Source of the DNA: CAZVUW01 sp964629825 | GTDB lineage: Bacteria > Actinomycetota > Nitriliruptoria > Euzebyales > Egibacteraceae | Direction: 5' to 3' | Assembly (NCBI GenBank): GCA_964629825.1 | Contig: CAZVUW010000069.1 | Location: 1-17,518 of the forward strand | Length of the DNA stretch: 17,518 bases | In this document: piece by piece, positions 6,690-13,605 of the stretch | Position numbering within the stretch: position 1 is the stretch's first letter | Layout of the letters: each line of letters starts with the position of its first letter | Program-made: the position numbers and the translations under genes | The notes under the pieces: generated by a model | Database searches by the model: none | The model's input: the letters and a program-made list of their open reading frames with translations, nothing else | What the model was told of the DNA's origin: nothing

Positions 6690-6695
6690 TATCGT
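6690..6695 (+). promoter_or_regulatory. Predicted -10 element (TATCGT) for the class V aminotransferase gene
   Basis: TATCGT lies 39 bases before ATG 6735. TTGGCG (6669-6674) is a possible -35 with a short 15-base spacer. The element separates the inserted aminotransferase gene from the Sbp operon and makes the upstream in-frame TTG at 6669 an unlikely start, since it falls inside the putative -35. Confidence 0.4.
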
Positions 6696-6734
6696 GCGAA
6701 GGCGGGGGAGAGGCCGATCGAGAGGTGGCTGAGC

Positions 6735-8477
6735 ATGGCCGACCACAGCGCGGGGCTGATCGAGCGGATCCGTGCAGGAGTCATCGGCGAGGGGGCGGTG
6801 ATCGAGGGCCCGTACGGCCCTCGGCCGCTGGTGTACGCCGACTACACGGCGTCCGGTCGCGCGCTTGACTTCATCGAGGATCTCATCCGCGACGAGGTCC
6901 TGCCGTACTACGCCAACACGCACACCGAGAGCTCGGCGACGGGGCGGCACACCACCGAGCTGCGGGAGGAGGCCCGGCGCATCGTCCACCGCGTCATCGG
7001 CGCGGACGAGGACAGCGTGGTCATCTTCTGCGACTCCGGCGCCACCGGCGCGGTCAACAAGCTCGTGCACATCCTGTGCCTGCGGATCCCGTGCACGCTC
7101 GAGGAGCGCTACCGGCTCAGCTCGGCGATCCCGCGCGAGGAGCGGCCCGTCGTGCTGGTGGGGCCCTACGAGCACCACTCGAACGAGCTGCCGTGGCGCG
7201 AGTCGATCGCCGAGGTCGTCGAGGTCGGCCAGGACGCGACCGGCGCGATCGACCTCGAGGATCTGGAACGGCTGCTGATCGAGCATCGCGCCCGCCCGCT
7301 CGTGATCGGCAGCTTCTCCGCGGCCTCGAACGTCACCGGTCGGCTGAGCGACACCGACGCCGTAACGCGGCTGCTGCACCGCTATGGGGCGCTCGCCTTC
7401 TGGGACTACGCCGCCGCCGGCCCCTACCTGGACATCCGCATGGCCGGCGACGGGCCGGAGACGCGCAAGGACGCGGTCTTCCTGTCCCCGCACAAGTTCA
7501 TCGGCGGTCCGGGCACCCCCGGCGTTCTGGCCGTGCGCCGCGAGCTGCTGACAAACCCCGTGCCGTCAGTCCCCGGCGGCGGGACCGTGCGCTTCGTCAA
7601 CCCGACGGAGCACCACTACATCGACGACCCGGTCGCGCGCGAGGAGGGCGGCACGCCGGCGATCGTGGACTCGATCCGCGCGGGCCTGGTGTTCCAGCTC
7701 AAGGAGGCCGTCGGGGTCGAGGCGATCCGCGAGCGCGAGGAGTACTTCCTGCGACGCGCCCTCGCGCGCTGGGCGGAGAACCCGAACATCCACATCCTCG
7801 GCGATCTCGAGGCGGAGCGGCTGCCGATCATCTCCTTCCGCATCAGCCACGGCGATCTGTTCCTGCACCACAACTTCGTGGTCGCCCTGCTGAACGACCT
7901 GTTCGGCATCCAGACGCGCGGCGGCTGCTCCTGCGCCGGGCCGTACGGGCACCGCCTGCTCGGAGTGGGCTACGAGCTGTCCAAGGCCTTCGACCGGCAG
8001 ACCGAGCTGGGGCGTGAGGGTCTGAAGCCCGGCTGGGCTCGCCTCAACTTCAACTACTTCATCTCGGAGGAGGTCTTCGCCTACCTCCTCGACGCCGTCG
8101 ACCTGGTCGCCCGCGAGGGCTGGCGACTGCTGAACGACTACGACTTCGACCTGACGACCGGGATCTGGACCCACCGGGACCCCGTCCCGACCAGCCGCCT
8201 GAGCCTCGACGACATCCGCTACGAGGGCGGCGAGATACGGCTGCCGCAGCGGCGACCGCCCGCGCCCCTGAGCCTTCAGGGGGCGCTGGACGAGGCCCGT
8301 CGGCTGCTGGCCTCCCACCCCGGTCCCGCCACCTACGGCGGGCCGCTGCCCGACCCGGATGCCGAGGCTCTGCGCTGGTTCCCGCTGCCCGGTCCGACCG
8401 GCGCGCTGCCCGGCTCGACCGCCACGCTCATGGCAGCAGGCTCTGCTCCAGGTTCGGAGGCCGCGGCAGGCGGATGA
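6735..8477 (+). CDS. Class V PLP-dependent aminotransferase, cysteine desulfurase (NifS/SufS)-like
   Basis: ATG 6735 follows AGAGGTGG at seven bases and gives 580 residues. Visible fold-type I features are YADYTASGRAL (34-44), the cofactor-binding SGATGAVNK (101-109), the PLP-contacting Asp in FWDYAAAGPY (D224) and the Schiff-base lysine K254 in SPHKFIGGPGTPG. A Cys-containing loop RGGCSCAGPYG (395-405, C398 and C400) occupies the region where cysteine desulfurases carry their active-site Cys, so sulfur transfer is plausible; a lyase or aminotransferase reaction cannot be excluded. At 580 residues it is far longer than SufS (about 410). The extra comes from insertions in the middle and a C-terminal tail (about 480-580) that becomes Pro/Ala/Gly-rich. 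It is convergent with the PIG-L gene, with a 50-bp tail overlap, and no Fe-S scaffold gene is adjacent. Confidence 0.85.
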   Translation: MADHSAGLIERIRAGVIGEGAVIEGPYGPRPLVYADYTASGRALDFIEDLIRDEVLPYYANTHTESSATGRHTTELREEARRIVHRVIGADEDSVVIFCDSGATGAVNKLVHILCLRIPCTLEERYRLSSAIPREERPVVLVGPYEHHSNELPWRESIAEVVEVGQDATGAIDLEDLERLLIEHRARPLVIGSFSAASNVTGRLSDTDAVTRLLHRYGALAFWDYAAAGPYLDIRMAGDGPETRKDAVFLSPHKFIGGPGTPGVLAVRRELLTNPVPSVPGGGTVRFVNPTEHHYIDDPVAREEGGTPAIVDSIRAGLVFQLKEAVGVEAIREREEYFLRRALARWAENPNIHILGDLEAERLPIISFRISHGDLFLHHNFVVALLNDLFGIQTRGGCSCAGPYGHRLLGVGYELSKAFDRQTELGREGLKPGWARLNFNYFISEEVFAYLLDAVDLVAREGWRLLNDYDFDLTTGIWTHRDPVPTSRLSLDDIRYEGGEIRLPQRRPPAPLSLQGALDEARRLLASHPGPATYGGPLPDPDAEALRWFPLPGPTGALPGSTATLMAAGSAPGSEAAAGG

Positions 8478-9567
8478 AGTGCTCGCGGCCGAACATGTCG
8501 CGGAGCAGCCCGGGCGGGAACATGTCGGCGCTGATCGGGTACTGGGAGCGGTGCGACGCGATGGCCGCGACCTTGCGGTCGACCTGCTCGGTCACGTCCA
8601 CGACCGTGGTCGCCTCAACGGCGGATGTCGCCTCCGGGCCAGCCACCGCCGCAGAGCCCGCGTCCTCGGACAGGTCCCTCCGGGGCACCAGCCGCGCGGA
8701 GTCGCCGCGGCCCTCGTAGAGCGTCGCGGGCTCGCCCAGGACCAGGCAGGTCACTCCGGTGCGGGCAACCACGTCGGCGCTGCGCGGGGCCGAGTGGGCG
8801 ACGCCGAGCTCGCCGAAGAACTCGCCGCTGCCGAGGGTGGCCAGGTGCTCGCGCTGGTCGTCCGGGTCGACGCGCAGAACGTCCACCTCGCCGGACAGGA
8901 TCAGGTACAGGCTGGTCGCCGCCTCGCCCTGCTCGACGATCGTGAAGCCGGGAGAGAACCAGCGGACGTCCACGTCGTCGCTGGCGAACTGCATCGTCGT
9001 GGACTCGGCGGCGAACAGCGCCATGCCACGGAGGAAGTCGTCACTTCCGCGGAACGCCCGCTCGAGACCGGCCAGCCAGCGCGCAAGCCGCTCACGCAGC
9101 AGCAGGGGCTGGCGGGGGAAGAAGCTGGTGTACAGCCGGGTCTCCCCGCCCCAGCTGCGGATCGCCGCGACCGTCGCACGGCTGATGGTCACGTGGTCGG
9201 GGTGGCCGTAGGCCCCGTCATCACCGAACGTGACCACGGCGGTCGGCCGGTGCTCCGCCAGCAGCGGGACGATCTCGGCGGCCAGCGCCTCAACGCCCAC
9301 GTCCGCGAGGGTGCCGTCGACGTGGTCCAGCAGCAGTGGCGTCGAGCCGAGGATGGCACAGGCCCGGCGCAGCTCGGCCTCGCGGACCGCAGCCAGGGTG
9401 CGGCGCGTCGCCAGCGTCCCGTCGCGGATCTGGCCGGCCTCGCCCCGGGTGGCGCACACCACCAGCGCCTCGGCCCCACGCGCGGAGTACAGGGCGGTGC
9501 TCCCGCCCATGCAGAAGACCTCGTCATCGGGGTGCGCGAACACCCCCATCAGCCTTGGCGCAGCCAT
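8428..9567 (-). CDS. PIG-L/LmbE-family deacetylase fused to a cyclic-nucleotide-binding domain
   Basis: From ATG 9567 the frame gives 379 residues. The N-terminal half (about 5-165) is a zinc-dependent PIG-L/LmbE N-deacetylase. It has AHPDDE (11-16; H12, D15 and the general base D14) and GHPDH (121-125), and the family acts on N-acetylglucosamine-type groups, as in MshB and Mca of mycothiol metabolism. The second half (about 200-285) is a CRP-like cNMP domain: FSPGFTIVEQGE, LYLILSGEVDVLR and a phosphate-cassette-like GEFFGELGVAHSAPRSADV (F251, G252, E253, R262). No helix-turn-helix follows. The last 95 residues are Ala/Val/Asp-rich, then end in RLPRPPNLEQSLL. The architecture suggests a deacetylase gated by a nucleotide or similar ligand. 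The cassette looks degenerate, so cAMP binding is uncertain. The substrate is unknown. The longer frame upstream is the shadow of the divergent DUF881 gene. Confidence 0.85.
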   Translation of the reverse strand: MAAPRLMGVFAHPDDEVFCMGGSTALYSARGAEALVVCATRGEAGQIRDGTLATRRTLAAVREAELRRACAILGSTPLLLDHVDGTLADVGVEALAAEIVPLLAEHRPTAVVTFGDDGAYGHPDHVTISRATVAAIRSWGGETRLYTSFFPRQPLLLRERLARWLAGLERAFRGSDDFLRGMALFAAESTTMQFASDDVDVRWFSPGFTIVEQGEAATSLYLILSGEVDVLRVDPDDQREHLATLGSGEFFGELGVAHSAPRSADVVARTGVTCLVLGEPATLYEGRGDSARLVPRRDLSEDAGSAAVAGPEATSAVEATTVVDVTEQVDRKVAAIASHRSQYPISADMFPPGLLRDMFGREHFIRLPRPPNLEQSLLP

Positions 9568-9630
9568 GGCAACCGTCCGTTCGCCCGACCAAATCCGCTT
9601 CCCGTCGCGGTGGACGCCACCTGCGAACCC

Positions 9631-9636
9631 TACAGT
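9631..9636 (+). promoter_or_regulatory. Predicted -10 element (TACAGT) for the second DUF881 gene
   Basis: TACAGT lies in the 115-bp divergent spacer between the PIG-L gene and the second DUF881 gene, 46 bases before ATG 9683. No good -35 is visible. A new promoter is expected because the insertion of the convergent pair cut this gene off from the Sbp operon. Confidence 0.4.
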
Positions 9637-9682
9637 GGGGCGAGGCGTCTCCGCCCGCCGCAATGGCGGACGCCCGGGGGAA

Positions 9683-10441
9683 ATGACCGAGACGATCTCC
9701 GCACCGTCCAGCGAGGGCTCCCCGGCCTCGGGGTCAGCTCGTGGGCGCGATCGCAGCATCGCGGCGCGCGCCGCGGTCGCGGCGGCCTGTGCCCTGCTGG
9801 GGTTCGTCCTCGTCGCGCAGGTCCGAGCCACCGAGCAGGTCGGCGACCGCCTGGCCCTCGAGCGGGAAGAGGACCTCGCCCGCATCCTCTCGGAGCTCTC
9901 CAGCCAGTCTGACCGCCTCCAGGCCGAGATCACCGACCTGCGCCTGACCCTGCTGGACTTCGAGAGCACCGCCGAGCGCGAGGAGCTCGCGCTGCGCACC
10001 CTGCAGCGCCGCTACGACGACCTGCGCATCCTGGCCGGGACCACGGCCGTCGAGGGCGACGGCGTGCTGCTCACGATCGAGGACCCCAACCGCCTGGTCA
10101 CGCACGAGCTGCTGGTCGACACCATCCAGGAGCTCCGCGACGCCGGGGCCGAGGCAATCGCCCTGAACGACGTGCGCCTGATCGCCAGCTCCGCGTTCAC
10201 GACCCGCAACGATCGCCTGCTGCTGGACCGTCGACCCATCGGCCCGCCCTACCGCATCGCGGCCATCGGGCCGAGCGACACGATCGTCAAGGCGCTCGGC
10301 ATCCCCGGCGGGGCCATCGACACGCTCGAGCTGGTGGCTGGGGTCACCGCCGAGGCCGAGCCGCGCGCAGAGCTGGTCATCCCCGCGGTCGCCGATCCGC
10401 CCGCCTACGTCTTCGGCTCCCCGGTTCCCGCCGACGGCTGA
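9683..10441 (+). CDS. DUF881 membrane protein, second copy
   Basis: ATG 9683 immediately follows a GGGGGAA tract and gives 252 residues. A polar Ser-rich tail (1-25) precedes one transmembrane helix (about 27-47, AAVAAACALLGFVLVAQV). A coiled coil follows (50-112, with regularly spaced Leu and Arg/Glu). The DUF881 domain follows, with VEGDGVLLTIEDP, LLVDTIQELRDAGAEAIALNDVRL (about 142-165) and PYRIAAIGPSDTIVKAL. Compared with the first copy it lacks the Cys pair and has a longer coil. It corresponds in position to Rv1825 of M. tuberculosis, next to gcvH. It is probably a bitopic envelope protein that may pair with the first DUF881 and Sbp products; a joint complex is inference from gene order. 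Confidence 0.9.
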   Translation: MTETISAPSSEGSPASGSARGRDRSIAARAAVAAACALLGFVLVAQVRATEQVGDRLALEREEDLARILSELSSQSDRLQAEITDLRLTLLDFESTAEREELALRTLQRRYDDLRILAGTTAVEGDGVLLTIEDPNRLVTHELLVDTIQELRDAGAEAIALNDVRLIASSAFTTRNDRLLLDRRPIGPPYRIAAIGPSDTIVKALGIPGGAIDTLELVAGVTAEAEPRAELVIPAVADPPAYVFGSPVPADG

Positions 10442-10473
10442 GCCCTTCAACCGGGCCCGCCGCGGAGAACGAC

Positions 10474-10502
10474 CTGAACCCCGGCGGTCGGGCGTATAGC
10501 AT
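10474..10502 (+). promoter_or_regulatory. Promoter of gcvH (CTGAAC - 17 bp - TAGCAT)
   Basis: CTGAAC (10474-10479) and TAGCAT (10497-10502) are separated by 17 bases, a good match to housekeeping sigma-70-type promoters. The predicted start near 10509 leaves about 37 bases of leader before the GTG. That is too short for a glycine riboswitch, which often precedes gcv genes. Confidence 0.55.
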
Positions 10503-10545
10503 CGCGCGACGCAGCCGGGCGCAGCAGATCAGGAGGAGTGGAGCG

Positions 10546-10926
10546 GTGAACCCCGAGGACCTCAAGTACACCGAGGAGCACGAGTGGGCACGCCGCGACG
10601 GAGACCGCGTGGTCGTCGGCATCACCCACTACGCCCAGGACGCTCTGGGCGATGTGGTGTACGTCGACCTTCCCGCCTCCGGCACGCGCGTTGAGGCCGG
10701 GCAGCCCTTCGGGGAGGTGGAGTCGACCAAGAGCGTGTCCGATCTGTACGCGCCCATCTCGGGGACGATCGTCGATCGCAACGAGTCGCTGGAGTCCGCG
10801 CCGGAGCTGGTCAACTCCGACCCGTATGGCGAGGGCTGGCTGGTGGTGATCGAGCCGGAGGACCCCTCGGCCATCGACGGGCTCCTCGACGCGGCTGCAT
10901 ACAAGGCCCTGACGGACCAGGCTTGA
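10546..10926 (+). CDS. gcvH: Glycine cleavage system H protein
   Basis: AGGAGG (10531-10536) precedes GTG 10546, giving 126 residues, the usual H-protein length. The lipoyl domain is clear: YTEEHEWARRDGDRVVVGITHYAQDALGDVVYVDLP (8-43), then GEVESTKSVSDLYAP with the lipoylated lysine at K62, and the C-terminal PELVNSDPYGEGWLVVI. H protein carries the aminomethyl group from the P protein to the T protein and is then reoxidised by the L protein, in the cytoplasm. The P-protein genes lie 3.9 kb downstream; gcvT and the L-protein gene are not in this window. It starts the gcvH-garA-merR stretch seen in many Actinobacteria, although garA appears to have an additional promoter. Confidence 0.97.
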   Translation: MNPEDLKYTEEHEWARRDGDRVVVGITHYAQDALGDVVYVDLPASGTRVEAGQPFGEVESTKSVSDLYAPISGTIVDRNESLESAPELVNSDPYGEGWLVVIEPEDPSAIDGLLDAAAYKALTDQA

Positions 10927-10941
10927 GGAGCGGTCGTGCGT

Positions 10942-10962
10942 TAGCATCCGGCCGCTAGCGGC
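10942..10962 (+). promoter_or_regulatory. garA promoter with a palindrome at the predicted start site
   Basis: TAGCAT (10942-10947) predicts a start near 10954. A perfect 12-base palindrome, GCCGCTAGCGGC (10951-10962), sits exactly across that start. A repressor bound there would block initiation; alternatively it may form a 5' hairpin on the mRNA. No -35 lies at the ideal distance. GAGGGG (10968-10972) is the ribosome-binding site. Confidence 0.45.
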
Positions 10963-10977
10963 AGCTGAGGGGTGTCC

Positions 10978-11460
10978 ATGTACTGCAAACACTGCGGGAG
11001 CGAGAACCCCGCAGATGCGAACTTCTGCGGTCAGTGCGGCCGCCCCCTGGCACGCCCCGGCGACGCGACCACGGGCGCGTTCCGCCTCGAGGAGCACGAG
11101 GCGCTCGACTCCGACCTGCCCTCCGAGGTGCGCTCCGCCGTCGCGGAGCTCCGTCCCGGGACGGCCCTGCTGGTGGTCATCCGCGGTCCCAACAACGGCG
11201 CCCGCTTCCTGCTGGATCGCGACGTCGTGACTGTGGGCCGGCATCCGGACAGCGATATCTTCCTGGATGACATCACCGTGTCCCGACGGCACGCCGAGTT
11301 CCGCCGCGACGAGGGCCGCTTCTGGGTTCACGACGTCGGCAGCCTGAACGGCACCTACGTCAACGGGACGCGGGCTGACGATCGGCTGCTTGCCGCCGGG
11401 GACGAGGTCCAGATCGGCAAGTTCAAGCTGGTCGCCCTGCTGGCTGAGCCGGAGGACTGA
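10978..11460 (+). CDS. garA: GarA/OdhI-like FHA-domain protein with N-terminal zinc ribbon
   Basis: ATG 10978 (with GAGGGG upstream) gives 160 residues. Residues 1-25 form a double-CxxC zinc ribbon (C3, C6, C17, C20). After a short linker comes DATTGAFRLEE (T31, T32), which aligns with the ETTSVF phosphorylation site of GarA/OdhI. The FHA domain (about 62-158) has the phosphothreonine-binding GRHPDSDIF, SRRHAEF and SLNGTYVNG motifs and ends GDEVQIGKFKLV, very close to GarA. In mycobacteria and corynebacteria, the unphosphorylated protein inhibits 2-oxoglutarate dehydrogenase and controls glutamate metabolism. Phosphorylation by PknG/PknB makes the FHA domain bind its own tail and releases targets. 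The zinc ribbon is extra relative to those proteins. No kinase gene is in the window. The position between gcvH and merR matches Rv1827. Confidence 0.9.
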   Translation: MYCKHCGSENPADANFCGQCGRPLARPGDATTGAFRLEEHEALDSDLPSEVRSAVAELRPGTALLVVIRGPNNGARFLLDRDVVTVGRHPDSDIFLDDITVSRRHAEFRRDEGRFWVHDVGSLNGTYVNGTRADDRLLAAGDEVQIGKFKLVALLAEPED

Positions 11461-11464
11461 CCTG

Positions 11465-12247
11465 GTGGGCACGCGCGGCGTGAGCGATGGCTTCACGATC
11501 GGCGAGGTCCTCAACCAGCTCAAAGAGGACTTCGAGGACATCACGATCTCGAAGATCCGCTTCCTGGAGAGCGAGGGGCTCGTCTACCCGGACCGCACGG
11601 AGTCCGGGTACCGCAAGTTCACCGAGGACGACGTCGACCGGCTGCGCTTCATCCTGACGGCGCAGCGGGACCACTACCTCCCGCTCAAGGTCATCCGCGA
11701 GCAGCTCGAGCGCTTGGACGCGGGCCAGCCCACCAACCGGGGGCCGAGCGTGCCGGGAAAGGCGCCACAGGCCCAGAGCGGCGCCCAGGCCGCCGACATC
11801 GCCGCGGCGCTCGAGGCGGCCGTGTCCAGCGGCGACTCGCTGCTGGCCGAGCAGCCCGGGCCCGAGGTCTCGCTCAACCTGCGGGAGTTCTGCGATGCCA
11901 CCGGCCTGGAGCCGCAGCAGGTTCGGGACCTGCGCGACTACGGCATCGTCGGCGAGCGCGACGGTGACGCCGGCGGGCCGTTCGATGCGGCCGACCTGCT
12001 GGCCGCCCGGGCGGCGCGCGAGCTGCTGGCCCTCGGCCTCGAGCCGCGGCATCTGCGCATGTACCGCCAGTTCGTCGACCGCGAGGTCGCGCTGTTCGAG
12101 CAGCTCGTGATCCCGCTGCTGCGCCAGCGCAACCCGGAGGCGCGGCGGCAGGCCACGCGTCAGCTCGACAAGCTCGCCACGCTCACGGGGCGGCTTAAAC
12201 GAGCACTGCTCACGCGCGAGCTGCGCGGCTACGTCCACGGGGGCTGA
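11465..12247 (+). CDS. ftsR: FtsR-like MerR-family transcriptional regulator
   Basis: GTG 11465 lies nine bases after GGAGG at the end of garA and gives 260 residues; GTG 11480 is an alternative. The N-terminal MerR winged helix-turn-helix covers about 9-88: FTIGEVLNQLKEDFEDITISKIRFLE, GYRKFTEDDVDRLRFIL. A Gln/Ala/Pro linker follows to about 135. A second helical domain (about 135-255) contains LREFCDATGLEPQQVRDLRDYGIV, itself resembling a second MerR-like fold, and a C-terminal helix pair. This is the Rv1828/FtsR architecture; in Corynebacterium FtsR activates ftsZ. Its position directly after garA matches the conserved order, so regulation of division genes is a reasonable inference. Whether it also binds the promoters in this window is unknown. 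Confidence 0.85.
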   Translation: MGTRGVSDGFTIGEVLNQLKEDFEDITISKIRFLESEGLVYPDRTESGYRKFTEDDVDRLRFILTAQRDHYLPLKVIREQLERLDAGQPTNRGPSVPGKAPQAQSGAQAADIAAALEAAVSSGDSLLAEQPGPEVSLNLREFCDATGLEPQQVRDLRDYGIVGERDGDAGGPFDAADLLAARAARELLALGLEPRHLRMYRQFVDREVALFEQLVIPLLRQRNPEARRQATRQLDKLATLTGRLKRALLTRELRGYVHGG

Positions 12248-12254
12248 TGACCCC

Positions 12255-13517
12255 TTGACCAGCGCGGCTGTGGGGGCACGCCGCCGCGGCGGGCTGGCGG
12301 TGCTCCTCATCCTCGGCCTGCTCGGGCTGCTCGCGCCAGGGGGGTCGACGTCCGCCGCGGCGCTGACGCAGCCGGTCGCGACGCCCACCGCGACGCAGGC
12401 CGCTCTCGACCAGGCGCAGCCGGCGCCCCAGCCTCCCGAGGACCTCCCCGAACCGCAGCTGACGGCCGCGGGAGCGATCCTGTGGGACCCCGCGGACAGC
12501 ATTGCCCTGTACGAGCGCGAGGCCGACGTCCCACGGCGGATGGCCTCGTTGACGAAGATCATGACCGTGCTGCTCGCCATCGAGGCCGGGGCGGTCGACG
12601 ACGTCGTGACCGTGTCCGCGGCGGCCGCCTCGCTGGGGGGCGCGTCGCTCGGGCTCCAGCCCGGTCAGCAGATCCCGATGCGCAGCCTCATCGCCGGCCT
12701 GCTCCTGCGCAGCGGCAACGACGCCGCGCTGGCCCTGGCCGAGCACCTGGACAGGAGCGAGGCCGCCTTCGTCGGGCGGATGAACCGGCGTGCGGCCGAG
12801 CTGGGCCTGGCCGACACGCACTTCGTCAACGCCTCGGGGCTCACCGACGACCCCGCGCATCACTCGTCACCCAGCGACCTGGCCCGGCTCGCGGTCGAGG
12901 CGATGCGCCATCCCGACTTCGCCCTCTACGCGGGCTCGCCGCGTGCGGAGGTCCCGGGCCTGCCCCCGATGGCCAACCGCAACGAGCTGGTCGGCGTCTA
13001 TCCCGGGATGACCGGCGTGAAGACCGGCTACACGGCGCTGGCGGGCCTCTGCCTGGTCGGCAGCGCAACCCGCGACGGGCGGACCCTGTATGCCGTCGTG
13101 CTGAACAGCGAGGACAGCTTCGCGGACGTCGCCGCCCTCCTCGACTACGGGTTCGCCGGCTTCCGCCGCACCGAGCCCGCCGCGGCGGGTGCCCGGGTGG
13201 GGGAGTACCGCTGGGCCGACACCGCCGTCGACGTGGTCGCCGCCGCACCGCTCGCGGCCACCGTGGGGGCGGAGCAGGGCGTCACCTGGCGCGTCCACCT
13301 CGAGCCCTCGCTGCAGCGCCCGCTCGAGGCCGGTGCCACCGCCGGCCGCGCCGAGCTCCTGGTTGACGGCCGGGTGTGGCGCACGGTGCTGCTGGAGCTG
13401 GCGGAGCCGGCGCCCGCGCCGCTCGAGCCCGATGGCGGAGCCCGGCGCGCGGGCGCAGCGGTGCAGGACGCACTGCGCGTGCTCGGTCGCCTGCACGCCG
13501 TCGACCGCGCCGCGTGA
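12255..13517 (+). CDS. D-alanyl-D-alanine carboxypeptidase, peptidase S11 (penicillin-binding protein)
   Basis: A start at TTG 12255 gives 420 residues; GTG 12270 (415 residues) is equally possible because neither has a clear ribosome-binding site. A basic and hydrophobic signal peptide (about 8-36) ends in SAAA-LTQ. A Pro/Gln/Ala-rich linker leads to the catalytic domain with all S11 motifs: SLTK (S98 nucleophile, K101), SGN (153-155) and KTG (256-258). NASGLTDDPAHHSS (about 192-205) is also typical. The enzyme trims the terminal D-Ala of stem peptides in the periplasm/cell wall. A beta-rich C-terminal domain (about 295-375) follows. The end is Ala/Arg-rich and I see no membrane anchor, so it may be secreted. 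It is 7 bp after ftsR and is not in the mycobacterial order at this spot, hence probably an insertion. Confidence 0.92.
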   Translation: MTSAAVGARRRGGLAVLLILGLLGLLAPGGSTSAAALTQPVATPTATQAALDQAQPAPQPPEDLPEPQLTAAGAILWDPADSIALYEREADVPRRMASLTKIMTVLLAIEAGAVDDVVTVSAAAASLGGASLGLQPGQQIPMRSLIAGLLLRSGNDAALALAEHLDRSEAAFVGRMNRRAAELGLADTHFVNASGLTDDPAHHSSPSDLARLAVEAMRHPDFALYAGSPRAEVPGLPPMANRNELVGVYPGMTGVKTGYTALAGLCLVGSATRDGRTLYAVVLNSEDSFADVAALLDYGFAGFRRTEPAAAGARVGEYRWADTAVDVVAAAPLAATVGAEQGVTWRVHLEPSLQRPLEAGATAGRAELLVDGRVWRTVLLELAEPAPAPLEPDGGARRAGAAVQDALRVLGRLHAVDRAA

Positions 13518-13531
13518 GCGGGCGCGGTTGA

Positions 13532-13560
13532 TTGAGGGGGGTTGGGGGCGCACGTAGACT
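13532..13560 (+). promoter_or_regulatory. Promoter of the BFN gene (TTGAGG - 17 bp - TAGACT)
   Basis: TTGAGG (13532-13537) and TAGACT (13555-13560) are 17 bases apart, close to a housekeeping promoter. The predicted start near 13567 leaves about 39 bases of leader, with AAGGAG (13593-13598) before GTG 13606. Confidence 0.6.
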
Positions 13561-13605
13561 CGACTGCCAGGACCCCGGTGGTCTCGATGTCGAAGGAGCG
13601 GTCCC

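Noticed and set aside
6669..6734. Earlier TTG start for the class V aminotransferase
   Set aside because: The TTG lies in the putative -35 and upstream of the -10 hexamer, while ATG 6735 has AGAGGTGG at good spacing.
9568..9999. N-terminal extension of the PIG-L/cNMP protein (144 codons upstream of ATG 9567)
   Set aside because: The extension is Ser/Arg-rich antisense sequence of the second DUF881 gene and its promoter. ATG 9567 places the AHPDDE motif at the usual distance from the N-terminus.
10442..10545. Glycine riboswitch ahead of gcvH
   Set aside because: The predicted leader is only about 37 bases and no tandem aptamer-like conserved core is visible. The merR-gcvP leader also lacks it.
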